The notes beneath the pieces were generated by a model, which saw nothing but the letters and a program-made list of their open reading frames with translations, had not been told where the DNA came from and ran no database searches. Shown here piece by piece: positions 1 through 8,963 of a stretch of DNA of 37,044 nt. Location: the IMG/VR virus record IMGVR_UViG_3300042502_001009, positions 1 through 37,044 of that record; one strand, given 5' to 3'. This DNA comes from a virus. Position 1 is the stretch's first letter. Every line of letters starts with the position of its first letter. Position numbers and translations under genes: made by a program.

Positions 1-51
1 TTTACCGTAAAAGCGAATGATGAGATTATCGCAATAGAGGAGACGCTTTAA
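1..51 (+). CDS. C-terminal end of an upstream tail/baseplate protein (partial)
   Basis: Frame 1 is open from the window edge for 16 codons (FTVKANDEIIAIEETL) and stops with TAA at 49-51, which overlaps the ATG of the baseplate J gene (TAATG). The coupling shows it belongs to the same late operon. In related phages the gene before baseplate J is another small baseplate component (gp25/W-like or similar), but 16 residues are too few to identify it. Confidence 0.6.
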   Translation, partial: FTVKANDEIIAIEETL

Positions 52-1418
52 TGGTTTACGGATTAACTGAAACGGGCTTTATTGCTAAAACACTGCTTGA
101 ATGTAAGGCAGAATTAGAAGAAACGCTAAAAACATTATTTGGTGCGGATATTGATTTAACACCTGAAAGTGCTTTTGGTCAATTTGTGGGCATTGCCTCT
201 GAAAGAGAGGCTCAAGCATGGGCTACTGGATTGGCTATCTACCTATCTAGCTATCCCGATAGTGCCACTGGCATAAGCTTAGATAGGGTTTGTTCATTAA
301 CCAACATTACACGCCTCCCTGCCCTGCCTACCACTGGTACGGTTATCCTATACGGCGTAGTGGGTACAGTTATTAGTGAAGCAAACCTTGTAACGGATAC
401 TATTTTAAATAAAGACTATATCGTGATGGATACCATAACACTAACGGCTAGTGCTACACGCTTTGCAAAGATACAGATTAACACCGTGGTTGCTGGTAAC
501 TATACCGTAACGATAAACGGCTCACCTTACACGGTTACAGCCACTGGGGCGGAAAGCAAGACAGCATTAGTAGATAGTTTGGTTGCGTTAATCGGTGCTA
601 GTGGCTTGCGTGTGGGTGAAGAATTAACGGTATTAAATGCTACTACTAACTTTGGTATAACAACCACTGGCAACCTTAGCATCGTGCAAGTAGGCAATGC
701 GGTAGACGTTGAATGTAGCGAAACAGGCGTTAATCAGTTGCCTATTGGAGCTATTACTTCGATTAAAACACCCGTTGCTGGATGGGATGCAGTTAATAAC
801 CTAGTGGTTGGCATTGCAGGGGTTGAGATTGAAACCGATGCAGACTTACGATTACGGCGGACTGATACGGTTGAATTAAGCATATTAACCGCTTTATTAA
901 CGATTCAAGATGTAACGGATGCAGTGGTTTATGAAAATAACACCCACCTAACTGATGCGGACGGTACGCTTCCTAACACGGTATGGGCGGTTGTAAAGGG
1001 TGGTAGTTCTAGCGATATACTAGAAGCCATTGCAAGCCGTAACGTGGCAGGAATTGGAACTAGGGGTGCAACCACTGGGCTTGTTACTTCCCCATTCACT
1101 GGTAGCAATTTAACTGTACGATTTGACCGTCCAACAGTGGTAGTTCCTAACGTGGTTATTACCTACACTAAAACAGAAAACAGCAACTTCCCGAATGATG
1201 GTGAACAGTTAATGAAAGATGCTTTAGTGGCTTACGGTCAAACTTTAAAGATTGGGCAGGATGTTGTTTACAGCCGTTTATTTAGCCCATTGAATACCGT
1301 AGTTGGTATGCAGATAGACACATTGACGGTAAACGGCTTATCCGCTACGTTGACCATTAACAAAAACCAGTTAGGTTCTTTTGTAGATGCCAACATAACC
1401 GTAACGGAGACACCTTAA
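51..1418 (+). CDS. Baseplate J-like protein
   Basis: The 455-aa protein has the organisation of the baseplate J / gp47 family: an N-terminal segment beginning MVYGLTETGFIAKTLLE with a region rich in ESAFGQFVGIASEREAQAW, a central beta-rich part, and a C-terminal part in which GVEIETDADLRLRR is the typical J-family signature (around residues 260-275). Baseplate J forms the wedge of contractile-tail baseplates and contacts the central hub. The start ATG overlaps the preceding stop, and its own stop overlaps the next ATG at 1418, so translation is coupled on both sides. Family assignment is firm. A contractile tail is inferred from this and the DUF2612 partner; no sheath gene lies in the window. 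Confidence 0.9.
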   Translation: MVYGLTETGFIAKTLLECKAELEETLKTLFGADIDLTPESAFGQFVGIASEREAQAWATGLAIYLSSYPDSATGISLDRVCSLTNITRLPALPTTGTVILYGVVGTVISEANLVTDTILNKDYIVMDTITLTASATRFAKIQINTVVAGNYTVTINGSPYTVTATGAESKTALVDSLVALIGASGLRVGEELTVLNATTNFGITTTGNLSIVQVGNAVDVECSETGVNQLPIGAITSIKTPVAGWDAVNNLVVGIAGVEIETDADLRLRRTDTVELSILTALLTIQDVTDAVVYENNTHLTDADGTLPNTVWAVVKGGSSSDILEAIASRNVAGIGTRGATTGLVTSPFTGSNLTVRFDRPTVVVPNVVITYTKTENSNFPNDGEQLMKDALVAYGQTLKIGQDVVYSRLFSPLNTVVGMQIDTLTVNGLSATLTINKNQLGSFVDANITVTETP

Positions 1419-2125
1419 TGGCTGGGACACGTCAACGGTTAATAAGTCAATATCAAAACAGCGTTAATTTTATAGCGTTACTTGAGACGCTTATAGACAA
1501 CCCTATGATAGCGGTTTTAACTGGCATTGCTCCACTGTATGCTTTGTACGATATTGATACAATGGAAGGCGTGCAGTTAGACGGTATCGGGAAAATCGTT
1601 GTACAGCCACGTCCTAATAGTTTTAACAATGCAGATATTTACGAAGAAGGTATATTTACCCTTGGCAATAGTACAGACCCACAACCCGAATTTGATAGTA
1701 ACGTTGGCTTTGGTGATACTGATAACTTGCTTGTAGGCGGGCGGTTTAACGCAGGTGCTACCAGTGGGGCAAAGCTAAATGATGGCGATTACAGACTGGT
1801 ATTAAAAGGGAAAATACACGCTAACACTACCACTGGTACAGTTCGAGAACTTGAACAGTTTGGAATGGTTATGTTTGGTAAGTATAGTTTAGCTTTTCCG
1901 TATGCAGGGGGAGTTTTAGTTTTGTTCCCTTACTTTATTAACAGTGTAGCCATTGAAGTTGTGCGTCAAACTTTAACTGTAGCTAAAGGTGTTGAACTTA
2001 TTTTAGCTATACAACCCAACCCCAAAAATGGGAAGGTGTTTGGTTTTAACGGCGGAGCTAACGTTGGCGGTTTTGGAAGTACTAGCGATAGTAACGCTGG
2101 GTATGCTATGATAGGAATAGTTTAA
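1418..2125 (+). CDS. DUF2612 family baseplate/tail protein
   Basis: The 235-aa protein begins MAGTRQRLISQYQNS and contains LYALYDIDTMEGVQLDGIG followed by KIVVQPRP, which is the characteristic start of DUF2612 proteins: a statement that the coordinates of the first element are known, then the protein bulk. A central LNDGDYRLVLKGKIHANT block and a glycine-rich C-terminus (FGFNGGANVGGFGST) follow. DUF2612 proteins are encoded directly after baseplate J in several phages of Gram-negative hosts and probably link baseplate and fibres. The gene is translationally coupled to baseplate J through a one-base overlap (TAATG). The exact molecular role of this family is not established. Confidence 0.8.
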   Translation: MAGTRQRLISQYQNSVNFIALLETLIDNPMIAVLTGIAPLYALYDIDTMEGVQLDGIGKIVVQPRPNSFNNADIYEEGIFTLGNSTDPQPEFDSNVGFGDTDNLLVGGRFNAGATSGAKLNDGDYRLVLKGKIHANTTTGTVRELEQFGMVMFGKYSLAFPYAGGVLVLFPYFINSVAIEVVRQTLTVAKGVELILAIQPNPKNGKVFGFNGGANVGGFGSTSDSNAGYAMIGIV

Positions 2126-2145
2126 TTATATAGAGGGTTTATTAA

Positions 2146-3003
2146 ATGGTAGACTTTGAAGTAGGCACAAGTAGTTTAGTTAGGACTTGGGCGAACAGTG
2201 GAACTAAAGTAAATACAGACACTGTTTTAGTTGGTGGTGTACCAAAAACTAACATAGGCTGGCAACCGCAAGAAAAACCCCCTAGCCAATACTTCAATGG
2301 TCAAATGAACCAACTAGGGCAAAAAATTAACCATTGCTTACAGAATGGTGTCGCTTTTTGGAATGCCACAACCACTTATGCTAGTGGGAACATGGTTACT
2401 TATTCAAACGATGCTTGGTTGTGCATGACTGGCAACATTAACTCTGCCCCTACGCTATTAAACAGTAACTGGGTAAGGGTATTGAAAAATAGCGATTCTG
2501 CTTCTGTCGGTATTGTAGGGGAAGTTAGAACAATCGCTCACGCAACAGTAGATACTGGTTGGTTATTGTGCGATGGTTCGGCTGTTTCAAGAACAACTTA
2601 CGCTGGCTTGTTTTCACGCCTTGGCACATTATACGGGGTAGGCGATGGTTCAACTACGTTTAATCTGCCTGATTATAGGGGCTATATGCTTGTTGGTAAG
2701 TTAGGAGTTACACCCACTGCATTAACAACCATTTCAACAAATGCTTTAAATGGCAACCTTGCTAATACGCTAGGGGCTAAGATGGGTAAAGATACCCACG
2801 TTTTAACTGTAGATGAATTAGCAACACACAGCCACACTACAACACTTTTGCGTGATAGAGCAACAACATCTGCTGGGAACGCAGTATTTGGCGATGAAAA
2901 CTTTTATGGAACAATGGACGTAACATCTAATAACGCAGGTTCAAGTTTACCGCATAACAACTTACCCCCTGTAGCAGTTGTTAATTACATCATCAAGTTT
3001 TAG
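2146..3003 (+). CDS. Tail-collar domain fibre protein
   Basis: The 285-aa protein has two parts. Residues about 60-125 (WNATTTYASGNMVTYSNDAW...NSNWVRV) resemble a small chitin/carbohydrate-binding module of the CBM5/12 type. Residues about 125-285 form a phage tail-collar domain: GEVRTIAHATVDTGWLLCDG, then TTYAGLFSRLGTLYGVGDGS, FNLPDYRGYM, and a C-terminal LPPVAVVNYIIKF. Collar-domain proteins act as short tail fibres or host-contact tips. The N-terminal half (residues about 30-110) is clearly related to the same region of the next gene, so the two genes arose by duplication of an attachment domain with different tips. Confidence 0.85.
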   Translation: MVDFEVGTSSLVRTWANSGTKVNTDTVLVGGVPKTNIGWQPQEKPPSQYFNGQMNQLGQKINHCLQNGVAFWNATTTYASGNMVTYSNDAWLCMTGNINSAPTLLNSNWVRVLKNSDSASVGIVGEVRTIAHATVDTGWLLCDGSAVSRTTYAGLFSRLGTLYGVGDGSTTFNLPDYRGYMLVGKLGVTPTALTTISTNALNGNLANTLGAKMGKDTHVLTVDELATHSHTTTLLRDRATTSAGNAVFGDENFYGTMDVTSNNAGSSLPHNNLPPVAVVNYIIKF

Positions 3004-3014
3004 GAGTCCTTGTA

Positions 3015-3818
3015 ATGGCAGAAGTTCACCAAAAAATAGGAAATAGCACGCTACTTTCCACTATGGCGTATGACCCACCTGTAGGGGCAGTAGTAGCTCC
3101 ACCCCTAGGTTTGTTGCAAACTGGTTATGCGGTTGAAGATATACCAACGGCTCAACATTTTAATTCATTACTTCAAGGCTTTGGTGAAAAGATTAACCAC
3201 TCTTTGCAAAATGGCATCCCCTTATGGAACGCTACAACGGCTTACACGGTGGGTAATTTTGTGAACCATACTAACACTGGCTGGCTATGCGTTACAGGCA
3301 ACACGAACAGCACACCGACTACTGCTAACGCCAATTGGAAGCAAGTAGCCACTGGTAGGGGTATTAAAGCACACGCAAGGGCTTCTTTGTTGGTTACAAC
3401 CGCCATTACTACAACCGCTACAGCATTACCTTTTGGTGTTAATGACTTGGTGGAAGGTACTATTACCCATTCAACCGTAACAAACACTACACGTTTTACA
3501 GTAACCGAGGCTGGCACTTATGAGTTTATGGCTCAACCGCAAGTAACAAGCCTAAGTAATACGGCGGACAGTTGCACCTTCTGGCTAAGAAAGAACGGCT
3601 CAACGGCTATAGCTAATAGTGCGTTTAGACTTTTGAACAACGCCACTGGGCATTCTCTGTTTGCAACATCTGCAATTGTTGAGAACTTAGCCGTTAATGA
3701 TTATATTGAGTTAATGTGCGTAGCTAGTGCAAACAGTAAATATGAATTAAACTACACCGTTGCATCTTCACCCGTTCCAAACATTCCTGCTTGCATTATT
3801 GTAGTTAAGGGGTGGTAA
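3015..3818 (+). CDS. Fibre protein paralogue with C1q-like C-terminal domain
   Basis: The 267-aa protein shares its N-terminal module with the preceding collar protein: QHFNSLLQGFGEKINHSLQNG aligns with QYFNGQMNQLGQKINHCLQNG, and both continue WNAT(T)xY..GN.V...N..WLC.TGN.N..PT...NW. After residue about 118 it diverges into a beta-rich domain with FTVTEAGTYEFMAQPQV and FWLRKNGSTAIANS, the pattern of C1q/TNF-like jelly rolls found in phage fibres, ending IIVVKGW. It is probably a second host-contact protein docked to the same baseplate position. A ribosome-binding site (TAGGAGTCCTTGTA) precedes the ATG. Confidence 0.75.
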   Translation: MAEVHQKIGNSTLLSTMAYDPPVGAVVAPPLGLLQTGYAVEDIPTAQHFNSLLQGFGEKINHSLQNGIPLWNATTAYTVGNFVNHTNTGWLCVTGNTNSTPTTANANWKQVATGRGIKAHARASLLVTTAITTTATALPFGVNDLVEGTITHSTVTNTTRFTVTEAGTYEFMAQPQVTSLSNTADSCTFWLRKNGSTAIANSAFRLLNNATGHSLFATSAIVENLAVNDYIELMCVASANSKYELNYTVASSPVPNIPACIIVVKGW

Positions 3819-3821
3819 CAG

Positions 3822-3929
3822 ATGGAGGGGTTGAGCTTCAATTTAGAACTTGAAGAAACTATTTATAGTTTAGAACTTGAAAATAATGTTTATATATTAA
3901 CACTAGAATGTGAAGGGGAAATTACCTAA
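3822..3929 (+). CDS. Small hypothetical protein, 35 aa
   Basis: A 35-codon frame (MEGLSFNLELEETIYSLELE...) fills the gap between two fibre genes and its TAA overlaps the next ATG (TAATG), the same coupling used elsewhere in this operon. The sequence is an internal repeat of an acidic beta-like unit (NLELEETIYSLELENNVYIL). A purine-rich GGGGTGG lies upstream. It was below the length usually reported by gene finders. Function unknown. Confidence 0.55.
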   Translation: MEGLSFNLELEETIYSLELENNVYILTLECEGEIT

Positions 3930-4549
3930 TGCCTTTTTTTAACGCCCAATTAAACCCATTGCTTGATGGTATTCTAAACGGTACTAACTTTGTAGGTTTG
4001 CTTACAAACTTAGGTACTTATGCAACTGGTTCAGGATTCGTAGAAGTTACAGGTGGCTCTTATGCCCGAGTAGCTACCAACCCTGCATTCCCTGCATCAA
4101 GTGGGAACGCTACAACGGACTCTAAAGGCTTTTATCGTCTAACCAATAACGCCGACTTAGGGTTCATTAAAGCCACTGCAAACTGGGGTACGGTTCTTGG
4201 TTATGGTATCTTTGACGCTAGCACGGCTGGTAACTTGTTAGGGGCGTTCCCTTTAACCGATGTACCAGTAGATGCTACTTATAGTCAAACAACTACCACT
4301 GTTACCGTTACCAAAACAGGGCATGGCTTAACGACTTCTAACCAAGTTGAAATTAAAAACCGCACTGGTACTGTAGTAGCTGGTATCTTCACCATCACAG
4401 TAGTGGATGCAAACACCTTTACTTACACGGCTGGAGCTTCTCAAAATGCTAGCGGTGGTTGTACTTATGGTTTGCTACGGTCTACCACTATTTCAAATGG
4501 TGATGTTGGCGTATTTTCAACTGGCAATTTATCGCTAGGAGTAAAGTAA
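3929..4549 (+). CDS. Tail fibre-associated structural protein
   Basis: The 206-aa protein begins MPFFNAQLNPLLDGILNGTN and has YARVATNPAFPASSGNAT, typical of a family of small phage structural proteins encoded among tail fibres. Residues about 115-170 (VTVTKTGHGLTTSNQVEIKN...FTITVVDANTFTYTAG) match a short Ig-like/beta repeat that recurs in many phage tail proteins. No catalytic residues are visible. Its position between the fibre genes and the 1071-aa protein suggests a virion role. It is translationally coupled to the small gene upstream. Confidence 0.6.
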   Translation: MPFFNAQLNPLLDGILNGTNFVGLLTNLGTYATGSGFVEVTGGSYARVATNPAFPASSGNATTDSKGFYRLTNNADLGFIKATANWGTVLGYGIFDASTAGNLLGAFPLTDVPVDATYSQTTTTVTVTKTGHGLTTSNQVEIKNRTGTVVAGIFTITVVDANTFTYTAGASQNASGGCTYGLLRSTTISNGDVGVFSTGNLSLGVK

Positions 4550-4550
4550 A

Positions 4551-7500
4551 ATGATGGCTTGCCACTTACCAAGTATTATAAATAAGTTTGAAGGGGATAC
4601 TACCCCTATAACGATTCAACTTCCACTATCTAATGGAGTTTACCCTGCCAGCGTTAGTGTTAGGCATGATAGCCCTACTTTTGTGATAGGAGACCTTGTT
4701 TATAACGCTATTAATGGTATTGGCACGTTTGACTTAATGCCTTCTTCGTCGGTTGCACCTGTCCGCTTAATGGTAAGTGCAACCTACGATGATGGTACGG
4801 TTGCATCTTGGCAATGGTTGACAGTCAACGTAACTGAAACCGATGAGTTTGTTTACACTGCCCCTAGACGCTTTGAATTAGAGCTAAGAGAATCGTTAAT
4901 CTTTGACTTTCAAGGCAATTTAAGCTTTCAATATAATTATCAAAGTGAACAGGAGTTTATCTTTGATGGGATGGGCGTATTGGCTTTACTTAAAGCTTTT
5001 ACAGGGGATACGGATTTAAACTTATTAGCTCAAGGCTTCCTAAGTGCGGTATACGGTTTAACCGATACTGAAACGCTTGAGTTTGACCCTATCGGTATCT
5101 TTGCAGTATTGCGGATATTTTCCGCATCAAGCCAAGATTTAACGCTTGATAAAACAGGTTATATGACTGTTACAAGCGTTCCTGAATTTCCTATTACTAC
5201 CGCTAACATGGCTAAGTACCAAGCGGTCTATTCAACTATACCGATGGTTGAAGGCTACACTGGTACGCTATTTACCATTAAACGGTTAAGTGATAATGCC
5301 ACATTTAACGTAACACCAGTTAATGGGGATATTGACAAAACCGCTATTGACGCATGGCGTGCTGGTGCTGATTGCGTTGTGCCTAACGGTAGTACCATTC
5401 CTAACCAATTAGTGGGGGTAAAAAGCCCTACAATTACCAGTGGCTTCCCTACAATGACGGCAGATATACCGTTTATTACTTCTAATGTTTACAATAACTT
5501 AGAAACAATCTTCCAATCTGAAACTGTACCGCAACGCTTGGTTAGAAACAGTGCTAGTAAAACGGCTGGTATAAGATTAAACCAAGGCAATGCTGGGCAT
5601 TTTTCCGCATCTACCAGCGGTATTTCAACGGCTAATGGGCTTGAAATGAACTTCATGTTTAGCCCTAATAATAGAAAATCCCCCACTAGCAACGCAGGAG
5701 CAGTAACTAGCGTTACTCCAACCGCTGGGGGTAGTGGGTATTCATCTAGCATTACACGCCCTATTATTGGTTATTTAACAGGTGGTGGGGTAACTGATAC
5801 CGTAGCAAGCTTTACGCCTATTATTTCAAGTGGCACGATTACAGGATTTACCTCGGTAAGTGGTGGCACAGGCTATACGTCAGCACCATTAGTATGGATT
5901 TCAGACACCACAGGCTCAGGATGTTATGCAACGGCTACTATTTCAGGTGGTGCAGTAACCGCCGTTACTGTAAGCGGTGGGAATGTAGGTAGTGGCTATT
6001 CTGCTGGTGCAACCGTTGTGTTCCTAGGTGGCAATAAAGTAGGCTTGATTAAGTGCTACCATACCGCTGGCGTGATTACTTCTACAAAGTTAGTTGAAAC
6101 GGAAAGAGGGTACACAAGCAACCCTAGCGTTACCATTGCCAACCCACACGGCGGAACAGGGGCAACGTTTAGTGTAACAACCAACTTGCTAGGGGATGCA
6201 CTGGGTTCTGATTCGAGGGGTGAAATTTTACTTTCTTACGGAGCTTCTGCAACCAACAATGCCACGCTTAAAATGTTTGGTACAACAGGTAACGCCTTTG
6301 CTACTAGGCGTATTGGTACAGGAGATGGGGGAACAGACCAATTCGGCAACGTTGATAGCTATACTATGAATGCTAATAGTTTACAAATTATTTCTTGGAA
6401 CATTAGAGACACTGCCGATACTACCAAAATTAAAGTACACAGCTTTGGTGCTTCACCTTCTGCTTTAACCCTTTCAGCTGGCAACCAAACAGCGAATACT
6501 AACGCTGGTTTCCAAAATGGCACGCTTAAAATAGGGGCTGGTATATCTACCACAGGTTCATGGGCTTCGGGTGGCACAGGCAACAGCAATGGCGATTTTG
6601 TTTTTGGTGCGTTAATTATTTCTGAAACATTAACTGAATCTGAACGCAGAGACCTACACGGTAAAATGCGGTTAAAAGCCGAACCAAGTTTGAACTTATC
6701 AAAAGCTAATTTAGAAGCTATGTTTTCTGAAATACTAGATTTTAGAGACGTGGATGGAAGCCGTTTATTAATGGGTAAAAATGGCAAGCTAGCGTTGCAA
6801 TTCAACGTTTCTACACCATTTGGTGGATATAGCCCAGATTTTACCTACGGTGCAACATCCAACTACCTAGGCATGACAGGGGTTAAATTTAATGATGACA
6901 GAAACACGGCTAATACTTTCCAATCCGTAACCACTGGCACGGCTACTTCTGACTATTGGACGCAACAAAACGAAGGAAGCTACTTGGTTATTGGGGCAAG
7001 GGACGCAACAGGGGGAGCTGGTTACAGTACCAACTTAGGCGATTGGTTCAGTATTGGAACAGGCAACCCCCCAGACCAAAATTTGAGTGCAAAACCAGTT
7101 AATAATAGTTTTGGGGCTATTTGGCATCACGCCCAGCCTGCGGTACTAACAAAAATAGCTGATACACTTGACCCTAACGGTAAAACAGGGGTAACATCTT
7201 GGAATGACCAAGGGTTAAGCCAAGCATGGATGAAGTATTTTTACCCAACGGCACACGGCTCGACAGATGAGTTTCAGTTACTACCAAGCACTAGAACAGT
7301 TGAAGGTACTAGCTACCCAATTGGTACACTGCTTCATATGGAACTATTGGAGGGGACATTAAATAAATATGTCCATACACCTGAAGCAGGATTTATTGGT
7401 GGTAACTCCATAAACACGCCTAAAAACCTTGATTATGTCATGTGTCAAATGGGTACATTTAAGAACGGAGCTGGCTATAATAAGGGTGCTTCACAGGCTA

Positions 7501-7766
7501 GTAGAGATGCTAACGCTAGAACCGCTACTGTTAAAAACTATGCAACACCACTAACAGGTACAACCATTGGGGCTTTTGATTGCTCATACGCAAGGCAAAT
7601 AGGCACAGCAAACAACGTGCATTCTGTAGCAAACAGCAAATGGATAAAAGGGGTAGACGGTACAAACATAAAAGCCCACCTTGCGTTTATTGGCGTTTCA
7701 GAACGTGAATGGACGCAAGACGAAATTATCAAGATACAAGCTAACGCCTTTAAATTGGTTAATTAG
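4551..7766 (+). CDS. Large tail / receptor-binding protein with AbfB-like and GGxGY-repeat regions
   Basis: This 1071-aa protein is the largest structural product here and a strong receptor-binding candidate. Residues 1-110 form a beta domain (ITIQLPLSNGVYPASVSVRHD...ATYDDGTVASWQWLTVNVTET). Around residues 220-275, AVYSTIPMVEGYTGTLFTIK followed by RLSDNATFNVTPVNGDIDK resembles the arabinofuranosidase-B (AbfB/CBM42-like) trefoil repeat. Residues about 380-540 contain glycine-rich repeats (GGSGYSS, GGTGYTSAP, GSGYSAGATVVF, ERGYTSNPSVTI) like those in phage beta-helical fibres. Two similar lectin-like C-terminal regions follow (about 560-700 and 730-1071), each ending in a segment like ESERRDLHGKM or EREWTQDEIIKIQ. 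No enzyme active site is evident to me. The start has two consecutive ATGs. Confidence 0.7.
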   Translation: MMACHLPSIINKFEGDTTPITIQLPLSNGVYPASVSVRHDSPTFVIGDLVYNAINGIGTFDLMPSSSVAPVRLMVSATYDDGTVASWQWLTVNVTETDEFVYTAPRRFELELRESLIFDFQGNLSFQYNYQSEQEFIFDGMGVLALLKAFTGDTDLNLLAQGFLSAVYGLTDTETLEFDPIGIFAVLRIFSASSQDLTLDKTGYMTVTSVPEFPITTANMAKYQAVYSTIPMVEGYTGTLFTIKRLSDNATFNVTPVNGDIDKTAIDAWRAGADCVVPNGSTIPNQLVGVKSPTITSGFPTMTADIPFITSNVYNNLETIFQSETVPQRLVRNSASKTAGIRLNQGNAGHFSASTSGISTANGLEMNFMFSPNNRKSPTSNAGAVTSVTPTAGGSGYSSSITRPIIGYLTGGGVTDTVASFTPIISSGTITGFTSVSGGTGYTSAPLVWISDTTGSGCYATATISGGAVTAVTVSGGNVGSGYSAGATVVFLGGNKVGLIKCYHTAGVITSTKLVETERGYTSNPSVTIANPHGGTGATFSVTTNLLGDALGSDSRGEILLSYGASATNNATLKMFGTTGNAFATRRIGTGDGGTDQFGNVDSYTMNANSLQIISWNIRDTADTTKIKVHSFGASPSALTLSAGNQTANTNAGFQNGTLKIGAGISTTGSWASGGTGNSNGDFVFGALIISETLTESERRDLHGKMRLKAEPSLNLSKANLEAMFSEILDFRDVDGSRLLMGKNGKLALQFNVSTPFGGYSPDFTYGATSNYLGMTGVKFNDDRNTANTFQSVTTGTATSDYWTQQNEGSYLVIGARDATGGAGYSTNLGDWFSIGTGNPPDQNLSAKPVNNSFGAIWHHAQPAVLTKIADTLDPNGKTGVTSWNDQGLSQAWMKYFYPTAHGSTDEFQLLPSTRTVEGTSYPIGTLLHMELLEGTLNKYVHTPEAGFIGGNSINTPKNLDYVMCQMGTFKNGAGYNKGASQASRDANARTATVKNYATPLTGTTIGAFDCSYARQIGTANNVHSVANSKWIKGVDGTNIKAHLAFIGVSEREWTQDEIIKIQANAFKLVN

Positions 7767-7793
7767 TTACCCACAACCCTAGGAGAAAAGAAG

Positions 7794-7961
7794 ATGAGTG
7801 TTTTTGAAAAAATTGTAAAGCTTATAGATGAGTTGTTACCATTAGCTGAAGCGTGGGCGAGTTCAACCCCATCTAAAACAGATGATTTTGTGGTTGGTAT
7901 TGTACGCAATGCTTTAGAATTATTAAAGCGTCGGGTTTTAAAATCAGCCCCTAAAGGTTAA
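7794..7961 (+). CDS. Small hypothetical protein, 55 aa
   Basis: A 55-codon frame (MSVFEKIVKLIDELLPLAEA...) with a good Shine-Dalgarno (CCTAGGAGAAAAGAAG) lies between the receptor-binding protein and the lysis genes. It is mostly amphipathic helix ending in KRRVLKSAPKG, with no membrane span. Its position just before the lysis cassette would suit a lysis accessory or tail-completion protein, but this is only context. Confidence 0.6.
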   Translation: MSVFEKIVKLIDELLPLAEAWASSTPSKTDDFVVGIVRNALELLKRRVLKSAPKG

Positions 7962-8041
7962 ACTAAACAATGGGTACATTGTCCTCGGGAGTAGGGACAC
8001 CTACAGTCTCTGCTCCTTTTTCTTTATATAAGGAAACCCAT

Positions 8042-8551
8042 ATGCCAACCAAGCTACAATTCAAAGCATTCTTCGCCCGTAAGGCTGGACGCTTCACAAT
8101 TCAAGACCAAACAGGGGCATCTGCGGTATTTCAAGGGCAGGTGCTAAAACGCATTAAAGCATTATCCGGTCAACGGGCGTATCAAAACACAAGCTGGATT
8201 AGCGGGCAATCCCCTATCCCCTACTCAAAAGAAACACAAACAGGCAAGTTATACCTTCACACAAAAGCAGTGGTGAACCCTGAGGGGATGTTTAGCTTAA
8301 AGGGTATTGGCAGAGCCTACTATATCAGCTCAAGCCCTAACGACCCAACTAAAGTAATAGCCATTGACGGCATTCAAACTAGAACGTTTATCATGCTACA
8401 CCCCGACAATATGTGGGCTGGTTCAGCTGGGTGTATTGTAACAAGCTGGGTGAATAGCCCGACAACAAAAAAGCAGACACAAGCCCTTTTTGCTTTCTTG
8501 GATTCGTTAAACAAACAGGGTATACCCTATATTGAGTTAGAGGTTTTATAA
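8042..8551 (+). CDS. Putative peptidoglycan-acting enzyme (YkuD/DUF5675-like), endolysin candidate
   Basis: The ATG at 8042 (MPTKLQFKAFFARKAG) is preceded by AAGGAAACCCAT, a better start than the upstream GTG/ATG of the same frame at 7970. The 169-aa product has FIMLHPDNMWAGSAGCIVTSW near residues 120-140: a His followed by an S-x-G-C motif, as in L,D-transpeptidase (YkuD) and DUF5675 proteins, whose Cys is the nucleophile. The gene directly precedes a holin-like membrane protein with one base between them, which fits a lysis role. No conventional lysozyme or amidase gene is visible elsewhere in the window. The enzyme class is a motif-level guess. Confidence 0.55.
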   Translation: MPTKLQFKAFFARKAGRFTIQDQTGASAVFQGQVLKRIKALSGQRAYQNTSWISGQSPIPYSKETQTGKLYLHTKAVVNPEGMFSLKGIGRAYYISSSPNDPTKVIAIDGIQTRTFIMLHPDNMWAGSAGCIVTSWVNSPTTKKQTQALFAFLDSLNKQGIPYIELEVL

Positions 8552-8552
8552 A

Positions 8553-8918
8553 ATGGTAGGGGAGTTAGTACCAGTGATTCAGCAATTAGGACTGTACGAA
8601 ACCATCGTACAATCACTTGAAATAATAGCCAGCAGTGGAGCGTTAGCACTTGTTTCTACAATGTTTGCATTACTATTAACAGCGGGGGTTACGGCTTTGG
8701 TTTGGCTAGCTTGGAAGTATGGCATACCGCATTTTAAAGCAGTTACATTGGCATTGCAAGGCTTGCAACAGGAACTTTCACATATTAGCGATTTGATAAA
8801 AACCCAACTGATTGCTTTTGAAAAGCTGGAAGCAAGGGTCAACGAATTAGATGCTGAAATACACTATCTGAAGGGTGTTGTAGATAAAAAACCAACATCT
8901 AAAAAAAATAGGCTATAA
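8553..8918 (+). CDS. Holin-like membrane protein with coiled coil
   Basis: The 121-aa protein has one strong hydrophobic segment (residues about 30-55, ALALVSTMFALLLTAGVTAL) followed by a long amphipathic coiled coil (LQGLQQELSHISDLIKTQLI...EARVNELDAEIHYLKGVV) and a basic tail (KKPTSKKNRL). This one-span-plus-coiled-coil layout is common in phage holins or lysis-associated membrane proteins. It starts one base after the stop of the endolysin candidate, so they are co-translated. A pinholin or a spanin-type role cannot be excluded. Confidence 0.6.
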   Translation: MVGELVPVIQQLGLYETIVQSLEIIASSGALALVSTMFALLLTAGVTALVWLAWKYGIPHFKAVTLALQGLQQELSHISDLIKTQLIAFEKLEARVNELDAEIHYLKGVVDKKPTSKKNRL

Positions 8919-8919
8919 T
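8914..8919 (+). promoter_or_regulatory. Possible -10 element before the winged-helix gene
   Basis: A TATAAT lies over the stop codon of the holin-like gene (AGG CTA TAA), 45 bases upstream of the next gene, within GCTATAATAATAA. The same 13-base word is found on the minus strand at the 9.55-kb ncRNA promoter. No convincing -35 is present, so this is tentative. Two GGACA words (8926-8941) follow it. Confidence 0.3.
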
Positions 8920-8963
8920 AATAAAGGACAATGTAGGACAAAATAACAACTAAGGGGTATATT

